A stretch of DNA of 64,000 nt from positions 1,984,001 through 2,048,000 of the forward strand of contig NC_134988.1 of assembly GCF_050947335.1 (NCBI RefSeq). Reading direction: 5' to 3'. The translations under genes were made by a program, and so were the position numbers. This document shows, in pieces, positions 15,051 to 30,533 of this stretch. Below the pieces are notes generated by a model that saw nothing but the letters and a program-made list of their open reading frames with translations, ran no database searches and was not told the DNA's origin. Position 1 is the first letter of the stretch; every line of letters begins with the position of its first letter. This DNA is from Megachile rotundata. Taxonomy: Eukaryota > Arthropoda > Insecta > Hymenoptera > Megachilidae.

Positions 15051-18000
15051 ATACAATTACAATCTCCCAAATACAATCTCCCAAATACAATCATACAGTC
15101 ACTATCATACAATCACAATCATACAATCACAATCATACATTCAAAATCATGCAATCACAATCATACAATCACAATCATACAATCACAATCATACAATCGC
15201 AAGCATACAATCACATTCATACAATCTCAATCATACAATCATAATCATACAATTACAATCATACATCACAATCATACAATCACATTCATACAATCACAAT
15301 CATACCATCGCAATCATACAATCACAATCATACAATCGCAATCATACAATTACAATATCCCAAATACAATCTCCCAAATACAATCATACAATCACAATCA
15401 TGCAATCACAATCATACAATCATATTCATACAATCACAATCATACAATCGCAATCATACAATCACAATCATACAATCATAATCATACAATCACAATCATA
15501 CAATCATAATCATACAATTACAATCATACATCACAATCATACAATCACAATCATACAATCGCAATCATACAATTACAATCTCCCAAATACAATCTCCCAA
15601 ATACAATCATACAGTCACAATCATACAATCACAATCATACAATCACAATCATACATTCAAAATCATGCAATCACAATCATACTATCACAATCGTACAATC
15701 ACAATCATACAATCACAATCATACATTCAAAATCATGCAATCACAATCATACAGTCACAATCATGCAATCACAATCATACAATCACAATCATACAATCAC
15801 AATCATACAATCACAATCATACAATCACAATCATACAATCACAATCATACAATCACAATCATGCAATCACAATCATACAGTCACAATCATGCAATCACAA
15901 TCATACAATCACAATCATACAATCACAATCATACAATCACAATCATACAATCACAATCATACAATCACAATCATACAATCACAATCATACAATCACAATC
16001 ATACAATCTCAATCATACAATCACAATCATACAATCATAATCATACAATTACAATCATACATCACAATCATACAATCACATTCATACAATCACAATCATA
16101 CTATCGCAATCATACAATCACAATCATACAATCGCAATCATACAATTACAATATCCCAAATACAATCTCCCAAATACAATCATACAATCACAATCATGCA
16201 ATCACAATCATACAATCATATTCATACAATCACAATCATACAATCGCAATCATACAATCACAATCATACAATCATAATCATACAATCACAATCATACAAT
16301 CATAATCATACAATTACAATCATACATCACAATCATACAATCACAATCATACAATCGCAATCATACAATTACAATCTCCCAAATACAATCTCCCAAATAC
16401 AATCATACAGTCACTATCATACAATCACAATCATACAATCACAATCATACATTCAAAATCATGCAATCACAATCATACAATCACAATCATACAATCACAA
16501 TCATACAATCGCAAGCATACAATCACATTCATACAATCTCAATCATACAATCATAATCATACAATTACAATCATACATCACAATCATACAATCACATTCA
16601 TACAATCACAATCATACCATCGCAATCATACAATCACAATCATACAATCGCAATCATACAATTACAATATCCCAAATACAATCTCCCAAATACAATCATA
16701 CAATCACAATCATGCAATCACAATCATACAATCATATTCATACAATCACAATCATACAATCGCAATCATACAATCACAATCATACAATCATAATCATACA
16801 ATCACAATCATACAATCATAATCATACAATTACAATCATACATCACAATCATACAATCACAATCATACAATCGCAATCATACAATTACAATCTCCCAAAT
16901 ACAATCTCCCAAATACAATCATACAGTCACAATCATACAATCACAATCATACAATCACAATCATACATTCAAAATCATGCAATCACAATCATACAATCAC
17001 AATCATACAATCACAATCATACAATCGCAAGCATACAATCACATTCATACAATCTCAATCATACAATCTCAATCATACAATCACAATCATACAATCATAA
17101 TCATACAATTACAGTCATACATCACAATCATACAATCGCAATCATACAATCGCAATCACACAATCACAATCATACAATCGCAATCATACAATAACAATCT
17201 CCCAAATACAATCTCCCAAATACAATCTCCCAAATACAATCTCCCAAATACAATCTCCCAAATACAATCTCCCAAATACAATCTCCCAAATACAATCATA
17301 CAATCACAATCATACAATCACAATCATGCAATCACAATCATACATTCAAAATCATGCAATCACAATCATACAATCACAATCATGCAATCACAATCATACA
17401 ATCATAATCATACAATCACAATCATACAATCACAATCATACAATCACAATCATACAATCACAATCATACAATCACAATCATACAATCACAATCATACATT
17501 CAAAACCATGCAATCACAATCATACAATCACAATCATGCAATCACAATCATACAATCACAATCATACATTCAAAATCATGCAATCACAATCATTAAATCG
17601 CAATCATACAATTACAATCTCCCAAATACAATCTCCCAAATACAATCATACGATCACAATCATACAATCACAATCATACAATCACAATCATACAATCACA
17701 ATCATACAATCATAATCATACAATTACAATCATACATCACAATCATACAATCACATTCATACAATCACAATCATACTATCGCAATCATACAATCACAATC
17801 ATACAATCGCAATCATACAATTACAATATCCCAAATACAATCTCCCAAATACAATCATACAATCACAATCATGCAATCACAATCATACAATCATATTCAT
17901 ACAATCACAATCATACAATCACAATCGTACATTCACAATCGTACAATCACAATCGCACAACCACAATCAGACAATCAGACTCATACAATCACAATCATAC

Positions 18001-18974
18001 AATCACAATCATACAATCACAATCATACAATCACAATCATACAATCACAATCATGCAATCACAAAAATACAATCTTAATCATACAATCACAATCATACAA
18101 TCGCAATCATACAATCACAATCATACAATCATAATCATACAATCACAATCATACAATCATAATCATACAATTACAATCATACATCACAATCATACAATCA
18201 CAATCATACAATCGCAATCATACAATTACAATCTCCCAAATACAATCATACAGTCACAATCATACAATCACAATCATACAATCACAATCATACATTCAAA
18301 ATCATGCAATCACAATCATACAATCACAATCATACAATCACAATCATACAATCGCAAGCATACAATCACATTCATACAATCTCAATCATACAATCTCAAT
18401 CATACAATCACAATCATACAATCATAATCATACAATTACAATCATACATCACAATCATACAATCACAATCATACAATCACAATCATACAATCACAATCAT
18501 ACAATCACAATCATACAATCACAATCATACAATCACAATCATACATTCAAAACCATGCAATCACAATCATACAATCACAATCATGCAATCACAATCATAC
18601 AATCACAATCATACATTCAAAATCATGCAATCACAATCATACAATCGCAATCATACAATTACAATCTCCCAAATACAATCTCCCAAATACAATCATACGA
18701 TCACAATCATACAATCACAATCATACAATCACAATCATACAATCACAATCATACAATCGCATTCATACAATCGCAATCATACAATCACAATCATACAATC
18801 GCAATCATACAATTACAATCTCCCAAATACAATCGCCCAAATACCATCTCCCAAATACAATCAAACAATCACAATCATACAATCACAATCATACGATCAC
18901 AATCATACAATCACAATCATACAATCACAATCATACAATCACAATCATACTATCACAATCGTACAATCACAATC
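15051..18974 (+). repeat. mixed 516-bp-type blocks, 15-19 kb
   Basis: The segment is all satellite. Marks of the 516-bp family recur: matching ATGs at 16196 and 16712 are 516 bp apart, and 14995 and 15400 are 405 bp apart, which suggests an internally deleted copy. From 17.7 kb to about 18.97 kb the order follows two left-hand blocks at offsets of about 14.06 and 15.9 kb. The long CTCCCAAAT run at 17194-17291 lies here. Confidence 0.75.
17194..17291 (+). repeat. seven-copy ACAATCTCCCAAAT run
   Basis: Seven consecutive CTCCCAAAT-bearing monomers start every 14 bp from 17194. This is the longest run I found in the window; related runs have two to six copies. The - strand has GGG seven times at 14-bp spacing. 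The copy-number differences point to local slippage or exchange of single monomers. Confidence 0.93.
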
Positions 18975-21112
18975 ATACAATCACAATCATACATTCAAAA
19001 TCATGCAATCACAATCATACAGTCACAATCATGCAATCACAATCATACAATCACAATCATACAATCACAATCATACAATCACAATCATACAATCACAATC
19101 ATACAATCACAATCATACAATCACAATCATACAATCACAATCATACAATCACAATCATACAATCACAATCATACAATCGCAAGCATACAATCACAATCAT
19201 ACAATCTCAATCATACAATCTCAATCATACAATCACAATCATACAATCATAATCATACAATTACAATCATACATCACAATCATACAATCACAATCATACA
19301 ATCGCAATCATACAATCACAATCATACAGTCGCAATCATACAATTGCAATCATACAATCACAATCATACAATCACTATCATACAATCACAATCATACAAT
19401 CACAATCATACAATCGCAAGCATACAATCACATTCATACAATCTCAATCATACAATCTCAATCATACAATCACAATCATACAATTACAATAATACAATTA
19501 CAATCATACAATCACAATCATACAATCACAATCATACATTCAAAATCATGCAATCACAATCATACAATCACAATCATGCAATCACAATCATACAATCACA
19601 ATCATACAATCACAATCATACAATCGCAAGCATGCAATCACATTCATACAATCTCAATCATACAATCTCAATCATACAATCACAATCATACAATTACAAT
19701 CATACAATTACAATCATACAATCACAATCATGCAATCACTATCATACAATCACAATCATACAATCACAATCAAACAATCGCAATCATACAATCGAATTCA
19801 TACAATCGCAATCATACAATCACAATCATACAATCGCAATCATACAATCACAATCATACAATCACAATCATACAATCACAATCATACAATCGAATACATA
19901 CAATCGCAATCATACAATCGCAATCATACAATCGCAATCATACAATTACAATCTCCCAAATACAATCTCCCAAATACAATCATACAGTCACAATCATACA
20001 ATCACAATCATACAATCACAATCATACAATCACAATCATACATTCAAAATCATGCAATCACAATCATACAATCACAATCATACAATCACAATCATACAAT
20101 CGCAAGCATACAATCACATTCATACAATCTCAATCATACAATCTCAATCATACAATCACAATCATACAATCACAATCATACAATCACAATCATACATTCA
20201 AAATCATGCAATCACAATCATACAATCACAATCATACAATTACAATCTCCCAAATACAATCTCCCAAATACAATCATACAATCACAATCATACAATCACA
20301 ATCATACAATCACAATCATACAATCGCAAGCATACAGTCACAATCATACAATCTCAATCATACAATCACAATCATACAATCATAATCATACAATTACAAT
20401 CATACATCACAATCATACAATCACATTCATACAATCACAATCATACTATCGCAATCATACAATCACAATCATACAATCGCAATCATACAATTACAATATC
20501 CCAAATACAATCTCCCAAATACAATCATACAATCACAATCATGCAATCACAATCATACAATCATATTCATACAATCACAATCATACAATCGCAATCATAC
20601 AATCACAATCATACAATCATAATCATACAATCACAATCATACAATCATAATCATACAATTACAATCATACATCACAATCATACAATCACAATCATACAAT
20701 CGCAATCATACAATTACAATCTCCCAAATACAATCTCCCAAATACAATCATACAGTCACAATCATACAATCACAATCATACAATCACAATCATACATTCA
20801 AAATCATGCAATCACAATCATACAATCACAATCATACAATCACAATCATACAATCGCAAGCATACAATCACATTCATACAATCTCAATCATACAATCTCA
20901 ATCATACAATCACAATCATACAATCATAATCATACAATTACAATCATACATCACAATCATACAATCGCAATCATACAATCGCAATCACACAATCACAATC
21001 ATACAATCGCAATCATACAATTACAATCTCCCAAATACAATCTCCCAAATACAATCTCACAAATACAATCATACAATCACAATCATACAATCACAATCAT
21101 ACAATCACAATC
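18975..21112 (+). repeat. 2,138-bp tandem block, copy 1
   Basis: The block carries ACAATTGCAATCAT near 19.34 kb, ACAATTACAATAAT near 19.49 kb, GAATTC at 19794, CGAATACAT near 19.89 kb and TCTCACAAAT at 21055. Every one recurs 2,138 bp later (for example GAATTC 21932, TCTCACAAAT 23193). The length equals 153 monomers less 4 bp, as expected if four are 13-mers. Copy identity looks very high, which suggests a recent duplication. The longest spurious open frame of the window (18555-22523) runs through it. Confidence 0.9.
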
Positions 21113-23250
21113 ATGCAATCACAATCATACATTCAAAATCATGCAATCACAATCATACAGTCACAATCATGCAATCACAATCATACAATCACAATCATAC
21201 AATCACAATCATACAATCACAATCATACAATCACAATCATACAATCACAATCATACAATCACAATCATACAATCACAATCATACAATCACAATCATACAA
21301 TCACAATCATACAATCGCAAGCATACAATCACAATCATACAATCTCAATCATACAATCTCAATCATACAATCACAATCATACAATCATAATCATACAATT
21401 ACAATCATACATCACAATCATACAATCACAATCATACAATCGCAATCATACAATCACAATCATACAGTCGCAATCATACAATTGCAATCATACAATCACA
21501 ATCATACAATCACTATCATACAATCACAATCATACAATCACAATCATACAATCGCAAGCATACAATCACATTCATACAATCTCAATCATACAATCTCAAT
21601 CATACAATCACAATCATACAATTACAATAATACAATTACAATCATACAATCACAATCATACAATCACAATCATACATTCAAAATCATGCAATCACAATCA
21701 TACAATCACAATCATGCAATCACAATCATACAATCACAATCATACAATCACAATCATACAATCGCAAGCATGCAATCACATTCATACAATCTCAATCATA
21801 CAATCTCAATCATACAATCACAATCATACAATTACAATCATACAATTACAATCATACAATCACAATCATGCAATCACTATCATACAATCACAATCATACA
21901 ATCACAATCAAACAATCGCAATCATACAATCGAATTCATACAATCGCAATCATACAATCACAATCATACAATCGCAATCATACAATCACAATCATACAAT
22001 CACAATCATACAATCACAATCATACAATCGAATACATACAATCGCAATCATACAATCGCAATCATACAATCGCAATCATACAATTACAATCTCCCAAATA
22101 CAATCTCCCAAATACAATCATACAGTCACAATCATACAATCACAATCATACAATCACAATCATACAATCACAATCATACATTCAAAATCATGCAATCACA
22201 ATCATACAATCACAATCATACAATCACAATCATACAATCGCAAGCATACAATCACATTCATACAATCTCAATCATACAATCTCAATCATACAATCACAAT
22301 CATACAATCACAATCATACAATCACAATCATACATTCAAAATCATGCAATCACAATCATACAATCACAATCATACAATTACAATCTCCCAAATACAATCT
22401 CCCAAATACAATCATACAATCACAATCATACAATCACAATCATACAATCACAATCATACAATCGCAAGCATACAGTCACAATCATACAATCTCAATCATA
22501 CAATCACAATCATACAATCATAATCATACAATTACAATCATACATCACAATCATACAATCACATTCATACAATCACAATCATACTATCGCAATCATACAA
22601 TCACAATCATACAATCGCAATCATACAATTACAATATCCCAAATACAATCTCCCAAATACAATCATACAATCACAATCATGCAATCACAATCATACAATC
22701 ATATTCATACAATCACAATCATACAATCGCAATCATACAATCACAATCATACAATCATAATCATACAATCACAATCATACAATCATAATCATACAATTAC
22801 AATCATACATCACAATCATACAATCACAATCATACAATCGCAATCATACAATTACAATCTCCCAAATACAATCTCCCAAATACAATCATACAGTCACAAT
22901 CATACAATCACAATCATACAATCACAATCATACATTCAAAATCATGCAATCACAATCATACAATCACAATCATACAATCACAATCATACAATCGCAAGCA
23001 TACAATCACATTCATACAATCTCAATCATACAATCTCAATCATACAATCACAATCATACAATCATAATCATACAATTACAATCATACATCACAATCATAC
23101 AATCGCAATCATACAATCGCAATCACACAATCACAATCATACAATCGCAATCATACAATTACAATCTCCCAAATACAATCTCCCAAATACAATCTCACAA
23201 ATACAATCATACAATCACAATCATACAATCACAATCATACAATCACAATC
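21113..23250 (+). repeat. 2,138-bp tandem block, copy 2
   Basis: This is a direct tandem repeat of 18975-21112. I compared rare marks through the whole block and saw them all at a constant offset, with no whole-monomer indel. A change at the very start (ATAC in copy 1, ATGC in copy 2) marks the junction region. Confidence 0.9.
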
Positions 23251-24675
23251 ATGCAATCACAATCATACATTCAAAATCATGCAATCACAATCATACAATC
23301 GCAAGCATGCAATCACATTCATACAATCTCAATCATACAATCTCAATCATACAATCACAATCATACAATTACAATCATACAATTACAATCATACAATCAC
23401 AATCATGCAATCACTATCATACAATCACAATCATACAATCACAATCAAACAATCGCAATCATACAATCGCAATCATACAATCGCAATCATACAATTACAA
23501 TCTCCCAAATACAATCTCCCAAATACAATCATACAGTCACAATCATACAATCACAATCATACAATCACAATCATACAATCACAATCATACATTCAAAATC
23601 ATGCAATCACAATCATACAATCACAATCATACAATCACAATCATACAATCGCAAGCATACAATCACATTCATACAATCTCAATCATACAATCTCAATCAT
23701 ACAATCACAATCATACAATCACAATCATACAATCACAATCATACATTCAAAATCATGCAATCACAATCATACAATCACAATCATGCAATCACAATCATAC
23801 AATCACAATCATACAATTACAATCTCCCAAATACAATCTCCCAAATACAATCATACAATCACAATCATACAATCACAATCATACAATCGCAAGCATACAG
23901 TCACAATCATGCAATCTCAATCATACAATCACAATCATACAATCATAATCATACAATTACAATCATACATCACAATCATACAATCACATTCATACAATCA
24001 CAATCATACTATCGCAATCATACAATCACAATCATACAATCGCAATCATACAATTACAATATCCCAAATACAATCTCCCAAATACAATCATACAATCACA
24101 ATCATGCAATCACAATCATACAATCATATTCATACAATCACAATCATACAATCGCAATCATACAATCACAATCATACAATCATAATCATACAATCACAAT
24201 CATACAATCATAATCATACAATTACAATCATACATCACAATCATACAATCACAATCATACAATCGCAATCATACAATTACAATCTCCCAAATACAATCTC
24301 CCAAATACAATCATACAGTCACAATCATACAATCACAATCATACAATCACAATCATACATTCAAAATCATGCAATCACAATCATACAATCACAATCATAC
24401 AATCACAATCATACAATCGCAAGCATACAATCACATTCATACAATCTCAATCATACAATCTCAATCATACAATCACAATCATACAATCATAATCATACAA
24501 TTACAATCATACATCACAATCATACAATCGCAATCATACAATCGCAATCACACAATCACAATCATACAATCGTAATCATACAATTACAATCTCCCAAATA
24601 CAATCTCCCAAATACAATCTCACAAATACAATCATACAATCACAATCATACAATCACAATCACACAATCACAATC
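23251..24675 (+). repeat. 2,138-bp family, shortened copy 3 (1,425 bp)
   Basis: The block ends with the same TCTCACAAAT mark (24618), 1,425 bp after copy 2's mark at 23193. Its first part jumps from the start of the block (ACATTCAAAATCAT) straight to the ACAATCGCAAGCATGC segment, so about 0.7 kb is missing in all. The region with ACAATTGCAATCAT and ACAATTACAATAAT is absent, and the GAATTC monomer is missing near 23.46 kb. This looks like internal deletion after tandem duplication. Confidence 0.85.
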
Positions 24676-27600
24676 ATGCAATCACAATCATACATTCAAA
24701 ATCATGCAATCACAATCATACAATCACAATCATGCAATCACAATCATACAATCATAATCATACAATCACAATCATACAATCACAATCATACAATCACAAT
24801 CATACAATCACAATCATACATTCAATATCATGCAATCACAATCATACAATCACAATCATGCAATCACAATCATACAATCACAATCATACAATCACAATCA
24901 TACATTCAAAATCATGCAATCACAATCATACAGTCACAATCATGCAATCACAATCATACAATCACAATCATACAATCACAATCATACAATCACAATCATA
25001 CAATCACAATCATACAATCACAATCATACAATCACAATCATACAATCACAATCATACAATCACAATCATACAATCACAATCATACAATCACAATCATACA
25101 ATCGCAAGCATACAATCACAATCATACAATTTCAATCATACAATCTCAATCATACAATCACAATCATACAATCATAATCATACAATTACAATCATACATC
25201 ACAATCATACAATCACAATCATACAATCGCAATCATACAATCACAATCATACAGTCGCAATCATACAATTGCAATCTCGCAAATACAATCTCCCAAATAC
25301 AATCATACAATCACAATCATACAATCACAATCATACTATCACAATCATACAATCACAATCATACAATCACAATCATACAATCACAATCATACATTCAAAA
25401 TCATGCAATCACAACCATACAATCACAATCATGCAATCACAATCATACAATCACAATCATACATTCAAAATCATGCAATCACAATCATACAATCACAATC
25501 ATGCAATCACAATCATACAATCACAATCATACAATCACAATCATACAAACACAATCATACAATCACAATCATACAATCACAATCATACAATCACAATCAT
25601 ACAATCACAATCATACAATCACTATCATACAATCACAATCATACAATCACAATCATACAATCGAATGCATACAATCACATTCATACAATCTCAATCATAC
25701 AATCTCAATCATACAATCACAATCATACAATTACAATCATACAATTACAATCATACAATCACAATCATACAATCACAATCATACATTCAAAATCATGCAA
25801 TCACAATCATACAATCACAATCATGCAATCACAATTATACAATCACAATCATACAATCACAATCATACAATCGCAAGCATACGATCACATTCATACAATC
25901 TCAATCATACAATCTCAATCATACAATCACAATCATACAATTACAATCATACAATTACAATCATACAATCACAATCATACAATCACTATCATACAATCAC
26001 AATCATACAATCACAATCATACAATCGCAATCATACAAACGAATTCATACAATCGCAATCATACAATCACAATCATACAATCGCAATCATACAATCACAA
26101 TCATACAATCACAATCATACAATCGAATTCATACAATCGCAATCATACAATCGCAATCATACAATCGCAATCATACAATTACAATCTCCCAAATACAATC
26201 TCCCAAATACAATCATAGAGTCACAATCATACAATCACAATCATACAATCACAATCATACAATCACAATCACACATTCAAAACCATGCAATCACAATCAT
26301 ACAATCACAATCATACAATCACAATCATACAATCGCAAGCATACAATCACATTCATACAATCTCAATCATACAATCTCAATCATACAATCACAATCATAG
26401 AATCACAATCATACAATCACAATCATACATTCAAAATCATGCAATCACAATCATACAATCACAATCATGCAATCACAATCATACAATCACAATCATACAA
26501 TCACAATCATACAATCGCAAGCATACGATCACATTCATACAATCTCAATCATACAATCTCAATCATACAATTACAATCATACAATTACAATCATACAATT
26601 ACAATCATACAATCACAATCATACAATCACTATCATACAATCACAATCATACAATCACAATCATACAATCGCAATCATACAATCGAATTCATACAATCGC
26701 AATCGTACAATCACAATCATACAATCGCAATCATACAATCACAATCATACAATCACAATCATACAATCACAATCATACAATCACAATCATACAATCACAA
26801 TCATACAATCACAATCATACAATCACAATCATACAATCACAATCATACAATCGCAATCATACAATTACAATCTCCCAAATACAATCTCCCAAATACAATC
26901 ATACAATCACAATCATACAATCGCAATCATACAATCGCAAGCATACAGTCACAATCATACAATCTCAATCATACAATCACAATCATACAATCATAATCAT
27001 ACAATTACAATCATACATCACAATCATACAATCACATTCATACAATCACAATCATACAATCGCAAGCATACGATCACATTCATACAATCTCAATCATACA
27101 ATCTCAATCATACAATTACAATCATACAATTACAATCATACAATTACAATCATACAATCACTATCATACAATCACAATCATACAATCACAATCATACATT
27201 CAAAATCATGCAATCACAATCATACAATCACAATCATACAATCACAATCATACAATCGCAAGCATACAATCACATTCATACAATCTCAATCATACAATCA
27301 TAATCATAGAATTACAATCATACATCACAATCATACAATCACATTCATACAATCACAATCATACCATCGCAATCATACAATCACAATCATACAATCGCAA
27401 TCATACAATTACAATATCCCAAATACAATCTCCCAAATACAATCATACAATCACAATCATGCAATCACAATCATACAATCATATTCATACAATCACAATC
27501 ATACAATCGCAATCATACAATCACAATCATACAATCATAATCATACAATCACAATCATACAATCATAATCATACAATTACAATCATACATCACAATCATA

Positions 27601-30197
27601 CAATCACAATCATACAATCGCAATCATACAATTACAATCTCCCAAATACAATCTCCCAAATACAATCATACAGTCACAATCATACAATCACAATCATACA
27701 ATCACAATCATACAATCACAATCATACATTCAAAATCATGCAATCACAATCATACAATCACAATCATACAATCACAATCATACAATCGCAAGCATACAAT
27801 CACATTCATACAATCTCAATCATACAATCTCAATCATACAATCACAATCATACAATCATAATCATACAATTACAGTCATACATCACAATCATACAATCGC
27901 AATCATACAATCGCAATCACACAATCACAATCATACAATCGCAATCATACAATAACAATCTCCCAAATACAATCTCCCAAATACAATCTCCCAAATACAA
28001 TCTCCCAAATACAATCATACAATCACAATCATACAATCACAATCATGCAATCACAATCATACATTAAAAATCATGCAATCACAACCATACAATCACAATC
28101 ATGCAATCACAATCATACAATCACAATCATACATTCAAAATCATGCAATCACAATCATACAATCACAATCATACAATCACAATCATACAATCACTATCAT
28201 ACAATCACAATCATACAATCACAATCATACAATCGCAATCATACAATCGAATTCATACAATCGCAATCATACAATCACAATCATACAATCGCAATCATAC
28301 AATCACAATCATACAATCACAATCATACAATCACAATCATACAATCGAATTCATACAATCGCAATCATACAATCGCAATCATACAATCGCAATCATACAA
28401 TTACAATCTCCCAAATACAATCTCCCAAATACAATCATAGTGTCACAATCATACAATCACAATCATACAATCTCAATCATACAATTACAATCATACAATT
28501 ACAATCATACAATCACAATCATACAATCACTATCATACAATCACAATCATACAATCACAATCATACAATCACAATCATACAATCACAATCATACAATCAC
28601 AATCATACAATCACAATCATACAATCACAATCATACAATCACAATCATACAATCACAATCATACAATCACAATCATACAATCGCAATCATACAATTACAA
28701 TCTCCCAAATACAATCTCCCAAATACAATCATACAATCACAATCATACAATCACAATCATACAATCGCAAGCATACAGTCACAATCATACAATCTCAATC
28801 ATACAATCACAATCATACAATCATAATCATACAATTACAATCATACATCACAATCATACAATCACATTCATACAATCACAATCATACTATCGCAATCATA
28901 CAATCACAATCATACAATCGCAATCATACAATTACAATATCCCAAATACAATCTCCCAAATACAATCATACAATCACAATCATGCAATCACAATCATACA
29001 ATCATATTCATACAATCACAATCATACAATCGCAATCATACAATCACAATCATACAATCATAATCATACAATCACAATCATACAATCATAATCATACAAT
29101 TACAATCATACATCACAATCATACAATCACAATCATACAATCGCAATCATACAATTACAATCTCCCAAATACAATCTCCCAAATACAATCATACAGTCAC
29201 TATCATACAATCACAATCATACAATCACAATCATACATTCAAAATCATGCAATCACAATCATACAATCACAATCATACAATCACAATCATACAATCGCAA
29301 GCATACAATCACATTCATACAATCTCAATCATACAATCATAATCATAGAATTACAATCATACATCACAATCATACAATCACATTCATACAATCACAATCA
29401 TACCATCGCAATCATACAATCACAATCATACAATCGCAATCATACAATTACAATATCCCAAATACAATCATACAATCACAATCATGCAATCACAATCATA
29501 CAATCATATTCATACAATCACAATCATACAATCGCAATCATACAATCACAATCATACAATCATAATCATACAATCACAATCATACAATCATAATCATACA
29601 ATTACAATCATACATCACAATCATACAATCACAATCATACAATCGCAATCATACAATTACAATCTCCCAAATACAATCTCCCAAATACAATCATACAGTC
29701 ACAATCATACAATCACAATCATACAACCACAATCATACATTCAAAATCATGCAATCACAATCATACAATCACAATCATACAATCACAATCATACAATCGC
29801 AAGCATACAATCACATTCATACAATCTCAATCATACAATCTCAATCATACAATCACAATCATACAATCATAATCATACAATTACAGTCATACATCACAAT
29901 CATACAATCGCAATCATACAATCGCAATCACACAATCACAATCATATAATCGCAATCATACAATAACAATCTCCCAAATACAATCTCCCAAATACAATCT
30001 CCCAAATACAATCTCCCAAATACAATCTCCCAAATACAATCATACAATCACAATCATACAATCACAATCATGCAATCACAATCATACATTAAAAATCATG
30101 CAATCACAATCATACAATCACAATCATGCAATCACAATCATACAATCATAATCATACAATCACAATCATACAATCACAATCATACAATCACAATCAT
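24676..30197 (+). repeat. mixed blocks related to the left part, 24.7-30.2 kb
   Basis: The segment is all satellite. About 25.4-26.2 kb follows about 1.3-2.1 kb monomer by monomer (the GCAATCACAACCAT mark at an offset of 24,107; AGAGTC at 24,093). GAATTC occurs at 26041, 26125, 26685, 28249 and 28347. A 516-bp-type pair 502 bp apart (28982 and 29484) has lost one monomer. The block from about 29.48 kb recurs near 35.01 kb (offset 5,528). Confidence 0.75.
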
Positions 30198-30533
30198 ACA
30201 ATCACAATCATACAATCACAATCATACAATCACAATCATACAATCACAATCATACATTCAAAACCATGCAATCACAATCATGCAATCACAATCATACAAT
30301 CACAATCATACAAACACAATCATACAATCACAATCATACAATCACAATCATACAATCACAATCATACAATCACAATCATACAATCACTATCATACAATCT
30401 CAATCATACAATCACAATCATACAATCACAATCATACAATCACAATCATACAATCACAATCATACATTCAAAACCATGCAATCACAATCATGCAATCACA
30501 ATCATACAATCACAATCATACAAACACAATCAT
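30198..30533 (+). repeat. 210-bp local duplication (15 monomers)
   Basis: The shared core is 30198-30323 and 30408-30533. Both contain ACATTCAAAACCAT, two GCAATCACAATCAT units in a row and the rare ACAAACACAATCAT. The ATG after AAAACC is at 30266 and 30476, exactly 210 bp apart. The flanks differ, so this is a small, local event. Confidence 0.85.

Noticed and set aside
18555..22523. Longest open frame, 1,322 codons
   Set aside because: It is only the satellite read in one frame. The same peptide appears in the other frames, its ATG comes from the common GCAATCACAATCAT variant, and its stop comes from the common ACAATCATAATCAT variant. No signal peptide, domain or non-repeat sequence is present.
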